From assembly GCA_008501735.1 (NCBI GenBank), contig QQUF01000009.1, positions 20,862 through 84,861 on the forward strand: a DNA stretch of 64,000 nt, written 5' to 3'. A program made the translations under genes and the position numbers. Position 1 is the stretch's first letter. Each line of letters opens with the position of its first letter. The notes under the pieces were generated by a model that was not told the DNA's origin, did not search any database, and saw nothing but the letters and a program-made list of their open reading frames with translations. Shown piece by piece: positions 9,310 to 18,501 of the stretch. The DNA comes from Calditrichota bacterium (GTDB lineage Bacteria > CLD3).

Positions 9310-10173
9310 TTAGTTAATCCAAATATTTCCATTGGTTCTTATGTAAATGATAATTTCACTTTCAGAACTATTTGATACTTTATGAATTGCTTTGTCAGTT
9401 GCACCAAAATAACTTCCTGCATCTAATTTTTTTGTTTCTTTTGTTTCTGGCATTTTATAATTCATTTCACCTTGAATTACAACTGAATGCAAAATATTTC
9501 CATCGCTTTTAATTTTTCCTTTGAACCCTTTCGGAAGTTTCACAAAAAGTCCTTTTTCTCCATTTGATTCTTTGCTTTCCCAAAGAAAGCTAATCGCAGC
9601 CTTACTTTTTGAACTAACCCAATTTGTTTTATCAGCAGTTAACCAAACAATGTTTGAAGCATCAATGTTTACAGGACGTTCACCATTATCAAATGCTTCA
9701 CTTGGTGGTTTGACTAAATAAGGTCCATTGTCAATTTCCACTAAAGCAATATTTTCTTTTCCTTTCGCGGAAGTAATATGTGATTCTCCTTGTGGTTGAG
9801 TCCAAAAACTCCCTGATTGCATCCACATATTTTCAGCTTTTGGGTCGTCATTGTGGATTTTCCCTTTAATAACTACAGCTCTGTAAGTAACATTATGAAT
9901 GTGAGGTGGTGAAGAAAATCCGTCAACAAATTTAGCGAGAAATCCCGTTGGAGCAGTTCCTTTTCTATCTCCCCAAATTGTTCCTGCTTGTGGGCTTTTG
10001 TCTCCACGTACAGGATTTAATTTTTCCCAAACGATTTCAGAACTTAACACAACTTTATTGGTTGGATTCTCAATCTTTTGAGAAATTTCTTTTTCAATAA
10101 TTTTCTTTTGATTGCTACAAGAGAATGTCAGACCCGAAATTAGCATTATTAAGTAAACAGGTGTTTTTTTCAA
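9310..10173 (-). CDS. DUF4437-type cupin lipoprotein
   Basis: A TTG at 10173-10171 is chosen as start. It follows an AAGG and gives a clean lipoprotein signal ([17 protein letters not shown], Cys at about residue 19). A longer reading to 10344 adds an unlikely hydrophobic extension. The mature part is about 270 residues and contains two cupin-like halves. The first has [19 protein letters not shown] and [12 protein letters not shown], and the second has [13 protein letters not shown] and [13 protein letters not shown], each with His residues that could bind a metal. The pattern fits DUF4437. The enzyme activity is not known, and it probably acts in the envelope. It is followed downstream by the SDR gene. 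Confidence 0.75.
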   Translation of the reverse strand: MKKTPVYLIMLISGLTFSCSNQKKIIEKEISQKIENPTNKVVLSSEIVWEKLNPVRGDKSPQAGTIWGDRKGTAPTGFLAKFVDGFSSPPHIHNVTYRAVVIKGKIHNDDPKAENMWMQSGSFWTQPQGESHITSAKGKENIALVEIDNGPYLVKPPSEAFDNGERPVNIDASNIVWLTADKTNWVSSKSKAAISFLWESKESNGEKGLFVKLPKGFKGKIKSDGNILHSVVIQGEMNYKMPETKETKKLDAGSYFGATDKAIHKVSNSSESEIIIYIRTNGNIWIN

Positions 10174-10433
10174 TTTTGATAACCTTAGAGTTTGATTGAT
10201 TGTTAGGTGAAGTTGTAAAATCGTCGTGCAAATTAGTAAAAAAAGTATGATTAACAAGTAATATTTGAGAGAGCTAAAAAGTATGTTATGAGATTGAATT
10301 TTTACAGAAATTTCTAATAGAAACAGATTTTTATTAGAAATCAATCTGTAAAATAATTCTTTGACATTACGGAATTTTTATGGAATGAGTTAGATGAAAA
10401 ACTGAACTTTATCTAACTCAGATTCTATTAGGA

Positions 10434-11573
10434 TTAGTTGTTAAGAATCCAAGTTGATATTTCTTCCAAAAATCCATCAACAAATTTCTTATCTAAAGTT
10501 CCGTATTCCTCTCTTTGTCCTGTTTTTGCTTTTTGAAAGTAATGGTTTGCATCATCAAATGTTACAAAGTGAAAATTTATTTGAGACTTGAGAAGTGCAT
10601 TTTCCATACGGTCTTTGTTTTGCTCAATTGTAACTTGCAAATCTTTGCCTCCAAATAACCCTAAAACAGGTAATTGTAATCTTTCATAGTCATTAGAAGG
10701 GTCATAGTAAAGAAAAGATGTAAGGGAAGGCAATGCATAAACTATTTCAAACTCGTTGGTTTTGTTAGTCGCCATTTTTTCTATTTTTGCATTAGGTTCG
10801 TTGGGTTTTAATTTAGACAAAATGGACTTTGAGCTTTCTTTGAATGTTTTAAGTGCTTTGTCTAATTTGTTGTTGTCTTTAATTGCTCTCATTAGTCTGT
10901 TATGAGCTGATACTTCCGCTTCAATAAGTGCCTTATCAAGATTTGTAGAAATGTATTCTTGCCTAACTTGATAAAGAACAACTTCAATTAAAGGAACTGA
11001 CGGAGCTCCCATTAACACAATTTTTTTCACATCTTGATTTTCTGCTGCTACATTTGCTGTAACTATTCCTCCTTGACTATGTCCAAATAGAATAAAATCC
11101 TTAAATTGATATTTTTTGTGTGATTTGAAAAAATTCATAATTTCTTTCAAATCTTCCGAATGGTCTTGGAGTGTGCTATTAGTGAAGTCGCCTGTACTTT
11201 CTCCTACACCTCTATCGTCATAACGGAAAGTCGCAATACCTTGTGTAGAAAGGTGTTTAGCAATTTCTTTAAAGATTTTAAAGCCATCAAGAGTTTCGTC
11301 TCTATCCTGAGGTCCACTTCCTGAACTCATAATTACTAATGAATTTATTCGTTGCTGAGGTGGAATGGTTAAAGTTCCACCTATATTTATATTATTCACT
11401 TGCATAATTATTTCAATTTCGTTCATATTTTCTTTACGAGAAAAAATGCTTTTTTTGATATTCAGGCTTTTATTTTCTGCTTTGGCAATTTTCAAATTAC
11501 TTAGAAAAGCAGAAGAAAAAAATGTTAAAAAAGTAATTCCAAATATTCCAAATGACTTCGCATACTTATTCAT
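10434..11573 (-). CDS. Exported alpha/beta hydrolase
   Basis: 379 residues with an N-terminal hydrophobic signal or anchor (about 7-33). An alpha/beta hydrolase core follows: the oxyanion region MSSGSGPQDRDE, the segment FRYDDRGVGEST, the nucleophile elbow GHSQGG (Ser about residue 168), a later acid (LFGGKDLQV) and the catalytic His near DDANHYF. This order fits S9/serine-aminopeptidase-like or esterase hydrolases of Bacteroidota, often annotated as acyl esterase or alpha/beta hydrolase. Substrate not determined. ATG start. It is transcribed away from the divergent two-component operon at 11855. Confidence 0.85.
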   Translation of the reverse strand: MNKYAKSFGIFGITFLTFFSSAFLSNLKIAKAENKSLNIKKSIFSRKENMNEIEIIMQVNNINIGGTLTIPPQQRINSLVIMSSGSGPQDRDETLDGFKIFKEIAKHLSTQGIATFRYDDRGVGESTGDFTNSTLQDHSEDLKEIMNFFKSHKKYQFKDFILFGHSQGGIVTANVAAENQDVKKIVLMGAPSVPLIEVVLYQVRQEYISTNLDKALIEAEVSAHNRLMRAIKDNNKLDKALKTFKESSKSILSKLKPNEPNAKIEKMATNKTNEFEIVYALPSLTSFLYYDPSNDYERLQLPVLGLFGGKDLQVTIEQNKDRMENALLKSQINFHFVTFDDANHYFQKAKTGQREEYGTLDKKFVDGFLEEISTWILNN

Positions 11574-11782
11574 TTTGTAGTGTTTATTTTATTAAAAGAT
11601 ATTTTCTTATTTTGATTGTAGCAGTGAATTCACCTACTCAAACTTCGTTCGTTACGAGTGTTTTTTGGGAAAAGTTAATTTTTAATCGCAAAAAATGTTA
11701 TTCGATTTTCATGAATTGCCTTAAAAGGAAATTAAGTATAAAATAGGTTTATGAAGTGAACTGTGTGAGAGAAAAATATTTT

Positions 11783-11804
11783 TTGCATAGAATCTCTACA
11801 GATT
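11783..11804 (+). promoter_or_regulatory. Imperfect tandem 11-bp repeat upstream of the two-component operon
   Basis: TTGCATAGAAT (11783-11793) and CTCTACAGATT (11794-11804) match 8 and 9 of 11 positions of the exact tandem repeat at 13860-13881. An 11-bp-spaced direct repeat is the usual layout for OmpR/PhoB-type regulator sites, so this is inferred to be an autoregulatory site for the response regulator that starts 51 bases downstream. The remainder of 11574-11854 shows no gene. Confidence 0.45.
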
Positions 11805-11854
11805 TAATGTTTAATTTCAAACCTAACTTTTAAAAATACTAAGCATAAAAATAG

Positions 11855-12538
11855 ATGAAAATTCTCATAGTTGAAGACAATCAGCACTTGGCGAGTGATA
11901 CACAACAGTTTCTGACTGAAAACGGTTACCTTGTCGAACACGTAGCAATGTTGATAGCTGCAAGTGAAAAAATATCCACTTACAATTACGACGTTGTTGT
12001 GCTTGATTTAGGATTACCTGATGGAAATGGTTTGCAATTGATTCCTGAAATCAAGGAAAAGAATCCTGAAACAGGTATTCTTATTGTAACGGCAAAAAAT
12101 TCATTAAACGAAAAGGTTGAAGGATTGGAAATTGGTGCTGACGACTACATTACAAAACCATTTCACAAAGCTGAACTTAATGCTCGTATTCGTTCAATCA
12201 TTCGACGAAGAAATTCGCAAGGAAGCAACATTCTAAAATTTAATGAAATTAGCATTGATTTACTTTCTTCGCAGGTATTTCTCGCTGACAAATTGGTTTC
12301 GCTTACACGCAAAGAATACGACCTTTTGGTTTATTTTATGTACAATCAAAACAGAATTCTTACAAAGGAAAATATCGCAGAGCATCTTTGGGGAGACCAT
12401 TTTGACCAAGCTGATAGTTTTGATTTTATTTACAATCACATTAAAAATTTGCGAAAAAAACTTACTTCTAAAAATGGGAAAAACTACATTCAAGTAATGT
12501 ATGGAATTGGCTATCGTTTTATGGAAACTTCAAAATGA
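11855..12538 (+). CDS. OmpR/PhoB-family response regulator
   Basis: 227 residues. A receiver domain (about 1-115) has the acidic pocket VEDN, the phosphoacceptor Asp51 in VVVLDLGLPDG and the Lys in DDYITKPF. A winged-helix DNA-binding domain (about 125-225) contains LTRKEYDLLVYFM and the C-terminal VMYGIGYRF hairpin. It overlaps the downstream histidine kinase by 4 bases, so the two form a cognate pair. It is inferred to control itself and the TonB-type receptor gene at 13960, because related 11-bp direct repeats lie ahead of both. The signal is unknown. Confidence 0.93.
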   Translation: MKILIVEDNQHLASDTQQFLTENGYLVEHVAMLIAASEKISTYNYDVVVLDLGLPDGNGLQLIPEIKEKNPETGILIVTAKNSLNEKVEGLEIGADDYITKPFHKAELNARIRSIIRRRNSQGSNILKFNEISIDLLSSQVFLADKLVSLTRKEYDLLVYFMYNQNRILTKENIAEHLWGDHFDQADSFDFIYNHIKNLRKKLTSKNGKNYIQVMYGIGYRFMETSK

Positions 12539-13845
12539 AGAAACTAAAAAATATTAGTTTATTAACTAAAACTACCTTGATTTATCTTGGCGTAACGTTT
12601 TTTGCTTTTTTTATAGTATCAATTTTTATTGCTCACGAGGTTGATACTTTTATTGAGAAAGAATTAGATTACCGTTTTTCTAAAGAAGAAAGGAAAATCT
12701 CTCACTTCATCAAAAAGGGGAAAAGAGTCCATTTGTTAAAACCTTACTCATCTGTTTTATCAGTTGAAAACTCATCAGCGGAAGATTTTTCTCCAGTTTA
12801 TTGCGATACACTTCTTTTAAATATTCATACAGAAGAAATTGAACATTACCGCAAAAAGATTACAGTAATTAATGTTAACGGAAAAAATTATAAACTTCAG
12901 ATGATGAAGTCAATTGAAGATTTTGATAAACTTCGGAATAACATTTTTGCTTTAATAATTCCAGCATTCATTTTGTTGGCAGTCGGAATTGTTTGTTTTA
13001 ATTTTTTCCTTTCAGGATTTTTGTTTCAGCCTTTTAACCGAATCCTCGCACAAATGCAAAGCTATCAGACTGGGCAGAAAATACATATTGAAAAACAAAA
13101 AACCACAACGAGTGAGTTTGTGAAAATGCAACGCCTTTTCCATTATATGCTTGAAAGAGTTGACAAAGATTACCGAAACCTCAAAGAGTACACAGAAAAT
13201 ATGGCTCACGAAATTAAGACTCCACTTGCTGTGATTCTCAATAAAACTGAAAGTCTTATCTCTGATGAAAAAATTATGGAAAAACAAGCCAAAGCAGTGA
13301 AAACAATTTATGATGAAGTAAATCATCTCACTCGCTTGGGAAATGTTCTGAATTTACTTACAAAAATTGAAAATAACGAGTTCAACAATTCACGCCGAGT
13401 GGGACTTCGTGAAATTATTGAACATCACGTTGAGGCTGTTCGCGAACTTATTGAACTTAAATCAATGAGTATTGAGTTAGACCTTTCCGACAAACATTCG
13501 ATAAATATTGACCCATTTCTACTTGACATAATTATCAAAAATTTATTACGAAACGCGATTCGTTACGGCAACATTAATGGCAAAATTAGAATTTGTACAG
13601 AAGAAGGAAAATTTTCTGTCGGGAACGAAGGAGAACCACTCACAGTTCCTTCTGAAATTCTCTTCAAAAGGTTTTACCGAAAAGATAATTCTAATGGTTC
13701 GCTTGGACTCGGATTGGCTTTGGTTAAAGAAATTTGTGAGTTAAGCAATCTTCAAGTAGAATATTTTTACCAATCAGGTCAGCACGTCTTTTCGATTTCT
13801 GAAAACAAAGAACAGAAATTAATTTCAAAAAATTTGGATTTATAA
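12535..13845 (+). CDS. Membrane sensor histidine kinase, partner of upstream regulator
   Basis: 436 residues. Transmembrane segments lie at about 12-34 and 140-163, enclosing a roughly 105-residue periplasmic sensor region. A short linker leads to the HisKA domain with the phosphoacceptor His at about 224 (MAHEIKTPLAVI). The HATPase domain has its N-box near 334 (KNLLRNAIRYG) and a G-box GLGLALVKEI near 388, so all key kinase motifs are present. The ATGA overlap with the regulator gene indicates translational coupling. The periplasmic domain resembles no family I can name, so the stimulus is open. Confidence 0.92.
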   Translation: MKKLKNISLLTKTTLIYLGVTFFAFFIVSIFIAHEVDTFIEKELDYRFSKEERKISHFIKKGKRVHLLKPYSSVLSVENSSAEDFSPVYCDTLLLNIHTEEIEHYRKKITVINVNGKNYKLQMMKSIEDFDKLRNNIFALIIPAFILLAVGIVCFNFFLSGFLFQPFNRILAQMQSYQTGQKIHIEKQKTTTSEFVKMQRLFHYMLERVDKDYRNLKEYTENMAHEIKTPLAVILNKTESLISDEKIMEKQAKAVKTIYDEVNHLTRLGNVLNLLTKIENNEFNNSRRVGLREIIEHHVEAVRELIELKSMSIELDLSDKHSINIDPFLLDIIIKNLLRNAIRYGNINGKIRICTEEGKFSVGNEGEPLTVPSEILFKRFYRKDNSNGSLGLGLALVKEICELSNLQVEYFYQSGQHVFSISENKEQKLISKNLDL

Positions 13846-13859
13846 AATTTTAGTTCTAT

Positions 13860-13881
13860 TTCTACAGAATTTCTACAGAAT
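13860..13881 (+). promoter_or_regulatory. Exact tandem 11-bp direct repeat, probable regulator site
   Basis: TTCTACAGAAT occurs twice head to tail (13860-13870 and 13871-13881), about 80 bases ahead of the TonB-type receptor start at 13960. One-turn spacing is typical for dimers of OmpR-class regulators, and a degenerate version lies ahead of the regulator gene itself. Binding is inferred, not shown. Confidence 0.55.
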
Positions 13882-13959
13882 CTTTCCTTAAAATTGTGCC
13901 ATTCAAATTATTGAATCTTCAAACAGTCTTTACAAATCAAAACTAATCAAGGTATAAAA

Positions 13960-16371
13960 ATGAAAAATCTACTTCTGCGTTTACTACTCTTACTAAGTCT
14001 TCTAATCTCAACAGCATTTGCCCAACAAGGTTCGAGAAAACCTAAAATGCGAATCACAGGAAAAATTGTAGATTCCTCCTCAAAAACTCCTCTCGAATAC
14101 GCAAATGTTGTTCTTTACAATAAAAGTGATAGTTTGCAGGTTACAGGAACAACGACAGACGAAAAAGGAGAATTTCGGATTTTAGCTTCTTCGGGAGAAT
14201 ATTTTATTGAAGTATTTTTCATCGGTTATGAAGAGAAAAAAGTTGGTATTCCATCAAATAAATCTCCAATTACTCTTGGAGATATTCCTTTAAAAAATAT
14301 CGCTGTTTTTTCAGATGAAGTTCAGATTGAAGCGGAGCGTTCGCCTGTTACTTCTCACATTGATAAAAAGGTAGTGAATGTTAGTAGTCAAATTACTTCG
14401 ACTTCTGGTAATGCAACTGATGTTCTTGAAAATGTTCCTTCTGTTGCAGTTGATATTGACGGGAATGTTAGTCTTCGTGGGAGTGAAAATTTTCGTGTTT
14501 TGATTGATGGAGTCCCAAGTGTTTTGGAATCAAGTGAAGCGCTTCAACAAATTCCTGCAAGCACAATTGATAGAATCGAAATTATCACAAATCCTTCTGT
14601 AAAATATGCTCCAGACGGAGATTCAGGGATAATAAATATTATTCTCAAAAAAGGTGAACTTTCAGGGACAAGTGGAGTTGTGAATTTAGACGGTGGAACA
14701 AACAAAAGTCACGGTGCAGATTTTTTGATTAATTACCGAAAGAAGAATTACCAATTTTTTCTTGGAGCGGATTACAAAAATAATAAACGTCCGGGTTCTG
14801 TAACAAATATTAACCGAACTACTGAAAATGGAGTTAACTCTTACATTAATTCCGACGGAAGCAGTGCTCGGAATCGAAAATCAATGGGAGTTAATTTGGG
14901 CACAAGAATTAACCTAACTTCTAACGATATTTTGAGTCTTTCAACAAAAATTGGAAATCGTAGTTTCGGTCGTGCTTCTTCACTTGATTATGAGCAGTAT
15001 TCTGATTTATCTGAGAATCGCCTTTATTATCAAAGTGAAGATGAGTTTAAACGCTCAGGAAATTTTTATTCAGTTTCTACGGATTACAAACACGAATTCC
15101 AGAAAAAAGGTCACGAAATTTCTGCTCAATTTGTTTACAATAGACGAAATGCAGACGAACAAAGCACAAATGAATTAACCGACGCGAATAATAAAATTAT
15201 TGACGGACAAATTTCTAATGAAATTGATGACCCAACAACAAGCATTGAAACAAGATTAGATTACATTCTTCCTATAACCGAAGAGGGACGTTTGGAGATT
15301 GGAACACAAACAAGATTTCGTTTGTCAGAGGAAGAGACTGATTTATCAGTTTACGATACTTTGCAAACAGCTTATATTTTGCAAGATGGTTCAGTCAGAC
15401 ACACTGAATACGACCAAAATATTCGTTCTGTCTATGGACTTTATGCAAATAGTGGCGAAAAGCTTGGTTACCAATTTGGAGTAAGAGCAGAATACACAGG
15501 AAGAAATATTTCAGTTGAAGAGGATAACTCAGAATTTAAAATAAATCGTTGGGACTTTTTCCCGACAGCTCATTTTTCTTACGAATTTTCTAAAAAGAGT
15601 AGTTTTATGACAAGTTATACGAGAAGAATTGAGCGACCAAGAGGCTGGTATCTTGAGCCATTTGAAACTTGGACAGATTCTTACAATGTTCGTCGTGGAA
15701 ATCCAAGTTTAAAGCCTGAAAATATTGACTCTTTTGAAATGGGCTATCAAACATTTATTGGAAACAGTTCTTTCTCATCTGAAATTTATTACCGAACTTC
15801 TGGTAATAAAATTGAGCGAGTTCGTTCTGTTTATGGTGAAAATATCACTTTACTCAGTTTTGCAAATGTTGGAAGAGACCATTCACTTGGTGCAGAATTT
15901 ATGCTAAACACTGGTTTCGCTTCTTGGTGGGATGTAAATTTTATGCTAAACTTATTTAATTACAGAGTTAAAGGTGAATTAGACGGAGTATCATTCGATA
16001 GAAATAGTAATAGTTGGAGTTCTCAAGTTAATAATACTTTTAAAATTAGTAAAGATATTAGGTTTCAATTAAATAGCAATTATCGTAGTTCAACAGCTTC
16101 TGCCCAAGGGAAAAACAAAGGAACTTTGACTTTTAACTCTGCATTAAAGTATAATATTATTCCGAAAAAATTGACAGCAACTCTTCAAGCAAAAGACATT
16201 TTTGGAAGTTCAAAACGTGAATCAACTACCGAAGGACCAGGATTTTATGAATTTAGTTCTCACGACCGTGACTCTCCAACAATTTTGCTAAACCTTAGTT
16301 TGAACCTTAATAACTACAAACCTGAAAGAAATAAACGTCGTGACGGTGGTGATGACGGAGGTGAATTTTAA
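13960..16371 (+). CDS. TonB-dependent receptor-like outer-membrane beta-barrel protein
   Basis: 803 residues. A signal peptide (about 1-21, ending AFAQ) is followed by a CarboxypepD_reg-like domain (about 28-115, ITGKIVDSSSKTPLEYANVV), then a plug domain (about 125-235) with SLRGSENFRVLIDGVPS and RIEIITNPSVKYAPDG. A long barrel of the 'outer membrane beta-barrel family' type follows and includes ERPRGWYLEPFETW. The end is unusual for a barrel: a charged, glycine-rich tail (KRRDGGDDGGEF) follows the last strand. It sits 114 bases after the sensor kinase gene with an exact tandem repeat between, so it is a likely target of that two-component system. Its ligand is unknown. Confidence 0.9.
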   Translation: MKNLLLRLLLLLSLLISTAFAQQGSRKPKMRITGKIVDSSSKTPLEYANVVLYNKSDSLQVTGTTTDEKGEFRILASSGEYFIEVFFIGYEEKKVGIPSNKSPITLGDIPLKNIAVFSDEVQIEAERSPVTSHIDKKVVNVSSQITSTSGNATDVLENVPSVAVDIDGNVSLRGSENFRVLIDGVPSVLESSEALQQIPASTIDRIEIITNPSVKYAPDGDSGIINIILKKGELSGTSGVVNLDGGTNKSHGADFLINYRKKNYQFFLGADYKNNKRPGSVTNINRTTENGVNSYINSDGSSARNRKSMGVNLGTRINLTSNDILSLSTKIGNRSFGRASSLDYEQYSDLSENRLYYQSEDEFKRSGNFYSVSTDYKHEFQKKGHEISAQFVYNRRNADEQSTNELTDANNKIIDGQISNEIDDPTTSIETRLDYILPITEEGRLEIGTQTRFRLSEEETDLSVYDTLQTAYILQDGSVRHTEYDQNIRSVYGLYANSGEKLGYQFGVRAEYTGRNISVEEDNSEFKINRWDFFPTAHFSYEFSKKSSFMTSYTRRIERPRGWYLEPFETWTDSYNVRRGNPSLKPENIDSFEMGYQTFIGNSSFSSEIYYRTSGNKIERVRSVYGENITLLSFANVGRDHSLGAEFMLNTGFASWWDVNFMLNLFNYRVKGELDGVSFDRNSNSWSSQVNNTFKISKDIRFQLNSNYRSSTASAQGKNKGTLTFNSALKYNIIPKKLTATLQAKDIFGSSKRESTTEGPGFYEFSSHDRDSPTILLNLSLNLNNYKPERNKRRDGGDDGGEF

Positions 16372-16423
16372 TTTTAGATTAATCACTTTTCCTATTTTGT
16401 GCAACAAAGGGAAGCCTTACTAC

Positions 16424-16463
16424 AAAAACAAGTTCAGTTTCTTAGATTCTGACTTGTTTTTTT
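16424..16463 (+). terminator. Rho-independent terminator after the receptor gene
   Basis: AAAAACAAGTTCAG (16423-16436) pairs, with one bulged T, to CTGACTTGTTTTT (16449-16461). The T-run TTTTTTT provides the release signal. It lies 50 bases after the receptor stop. Confidence 0.65.
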
Positions 16464-16514
16464 GATAAATAGTTGCGACCTAAAATCTAAACTTTATCGT
16501 GTGAGCCAAAGATT

Positions 16515-16847
16515 CTACGAATGTAAATTATAAGGATTTAGTAGTTTCATTTTTGCCAAAACCTCATTCAAAACTATTTCCAGTGAGAAAATATCTGTTA
16601 TAATTGACTCATCTACAGGAGGAATGAAACTTTGCATTGCCTCAAAACTCAAGTAAACCGTTTTACCTGAAAGTTCTTTTGCAATAATATTTTCTTTGTC
16701 TAAAACTTTGATGCTTTCTCTACTACTAAGATAGATCTCGACTAAATCTAATACGTTACCTGCATTACTAAAAACGTGAAATAAAATATTCCCTAAGCTG
16801 TTATAAGAAATGCGTAATAAAAAAATCAATTTATTGTAGAGAAACAA
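16515..16847 (-). CDS. Hypothetical protein, possibly 5'-truncated
   Basis: A 110-codon open frame on the minus strand reads from a TTG at 16847 that practically abuts the plus-strand start at 16851. Its composition (balanced Glu, Asp, Gly, Val and Ser, for example GKTVYLSFEAMQSFIPPVDES) looks coding rather than a random AT-rich shadow, and the plus strand here has no competing gene. No ATG with a ribosome-binding site was found at the 5' end, and the true start could be a TTG at 16829. It may therefore be the C-terminal remnant of a gene cut when the downstream segment joined. No family was recognised. The rest of 16372-16514 holds only the terminator. Confidence 0.4.
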   Translation of the reverse strand: MFLYNKLIFLLRISYNSLGNILFHVFSNAGNVLDLVEIYLSSRESIKVLDKENIIAKELSGKTVYLSFEAMQSFIPPVDESIITDIFSLEIVLNEVLAKMKLLNPYNLHS

Positions 16848-16850
16848 AAT

Positions 16851-18491
16851 ATGAAAACATCAGATTTATTCGTCAAAGCCTTAGAAAACGAAGGCGTTGA
16901 ATATATTTTTGGAATTCCAGGAGAAGAGAACTTGGATTTCCTTGAGTCGCTTAGGAATTCTAAAATCAAATTAATTTTGACAAGACACGAACAAGGTGCA
17001 GGATTTATGGCAGCAACTTATGGAAGATTAACAGGGAAACCTGGAGTCTGTATTTCGACTTTAGGACCTGGAGCAACAAATTTTGTAACTTCTGCTGCTT
17101 ACGCTCATCTTGGAGCAATGCCAATGGTAATGCTTACAGGTCAGAAACCCATCAAGAAAAGTAAACAAGGTCGATTTCAAATCATTGACGTTGTGGATAT
17201 GATGAGACCGATTACTCAGTTTACAAGACAAATTGTGAATGGGAATAATGTTCCTTCTGTAGTCAGAGAAGCATTCAGAATTGCGAGTGAAGAACGTCCA
17301 GGAGCAGTTCACATCGAACTTCCAGAAGACATCGCAAGTGAAGATGCAATTGACAGAGTTTTTGAAGTTACAAAACCCAAAAGACCAACAGCCTACAACG
17401 GTGCAGTCTTAGAAGCGAAAAAAATGATTCACCAATCGAAAATGCCTTTGCTTTTAATCGGAGCAGCTGCAAATAGAAACAGAACAGGTAAAGCACTTTT
17501 GAAGTTTGTTGAGAAAACAGGAATTCCATTCTTCAACACACAAATGGGAAAAGGTGTGATTGATGAAAGGCATAAAAAGTTCTTGGGAACTGCCGCACTT
17601 TCTGACAATGATTTTCTCCATTGTGCAATTGACAGAGCAGATTTGATTATTAATGTTGGACACGACGTAATCGAAAAACCACCATTTTTTATGGAACAAG
17701 GTGGAAAAAAAGTAATTCACATCAATAACTTCACTGCTAATGTTGATGAAGTTTATTTTCCACAGTTGGAAGTTGTTGGAGATATTGCGGATTCCATAAA
17801 AAAATTAACAGAATTTCTTGATGAAAATGATTCTTGGGATTTTGGCTACTACGGCAGAGTTAAAACGGAAATTGACACTCAACTTTCAAAATATTCAGAC
17901 AGCACAAATTTTCCTGTTTTGCCACAAAGGGTAGTGAAAACAGTGCGTCAAATTCTTCCAGAAGATGGAATTGTAACTTTGGACAACGGAGTTTATAAAA
18001 TCTGGTTTGCAAGAAATTACAAATGCTATCAGCCAAACACTTTACTTTTAGACAACGCTTTAGCGACAATGGGAGCTGGACTTCCTTCTGCAATAGCAGC
18101 AAAATTGATTAATCCAGACAAAAAGGTAATTTCAGTTTGTGGCGATGGCGGGTTTATGATGAATTCACAGGAAATTGAAACAGCAGTTCGGCTTGGGCTT
18201 GATTTAGTTGTGATAATTTTGAATGATAATGCCTTCGGAATGATTAAGTGGAAACAAGAAGGAATGGGATTTCAAAACTTCGGACTTGACTATGGAAATC
18301 CTGATTTTGTAAAATACGCAGAAGCTTACGGAGCATTTGGTCACAGACCAAAAAGCACAGAAGATTTTGAAGAAACTTTAGAAAAATGTGTAAATTCCAA
18401 AGGTGTTCATTTGGTTGATTTGGCAGTTGATTACTCACTAAATCACCCAATTTTAAACGAATTGTTAAAAGCAAAAGCCTGCATAATTTAA
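16851..18491 (+). CDS. Acetolactate synthase-like thiamine diphosphate enzyme
   Basis: 546 residues with the three-domain layout of the acetohydroxyacid synthase family. The N-terminal pyrimidine-binding domain carries the catalytic Glu47 (RHEQGAGFMA) and GPGATNFV. The central domain spans about 190-320. The C-terminal diphosphate-binding domain has GDGGFMMNSQEIETA (about 430) and NDNAFGMI. The family condenses two pyruvates to acetolactate, for branched-chain amino acid synthesis or acetoin formation. No small regulatory subunit (IlvH) gene follows. Instead an aldehyde dehydrogenase starts 10 bases downstream, so a catabolic or other ThDP-dependent role is as likely as biosynthesis. Confidence 0.85.
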   Translation: MKTSDLFVKALENEGVEYIFGIPGEENLDFLESLRNSKIKLILTRHEQGAGFMAATYGRLTGKPGVCISTLGPGATNFVTSAAYAHLGAMPMVMLTGQKPIKKSKQGRFQIIDVVDMMRPITQFTRQIVNGNNVPSVVREAFRIASEERPGAVHIELPEDIASEDAIDRVFEVTKPKRPTAYNGAVLEAKKMIHQSKMPLLLIGAAANRNRTGKALLKFVEKTGIPFFNTQMGKGVIDERHKKFLGTAALSDNDFLHCAIDRADLIINVGHDVIEKPPFFMEQGGKKVIHINNFTANVDEVYFPQLEVVGDIADSIKKLTEFLDENDSWDFGYYGRVKTEIDTQLSKYSDSTNFPVLPQRVVKTVRQILPEDGIVTLDNGVYKIWFARNYKCYQPNTLLLDNALATMGAGLPSAIAAKLINPDKKVISVCGDGGFMMNSQEIETAVRLGLDLVVIILNDNAFGMIKWKQEGMGFQNFGLDYGNPDFVKYAEAYGAFGHRPKSTEDFEETLEKCVNSKGVHLVDLAVDYSLNHPILNELLKAKACII

Positions 18492-18501
18492 GAGGTAAAA
18501 A

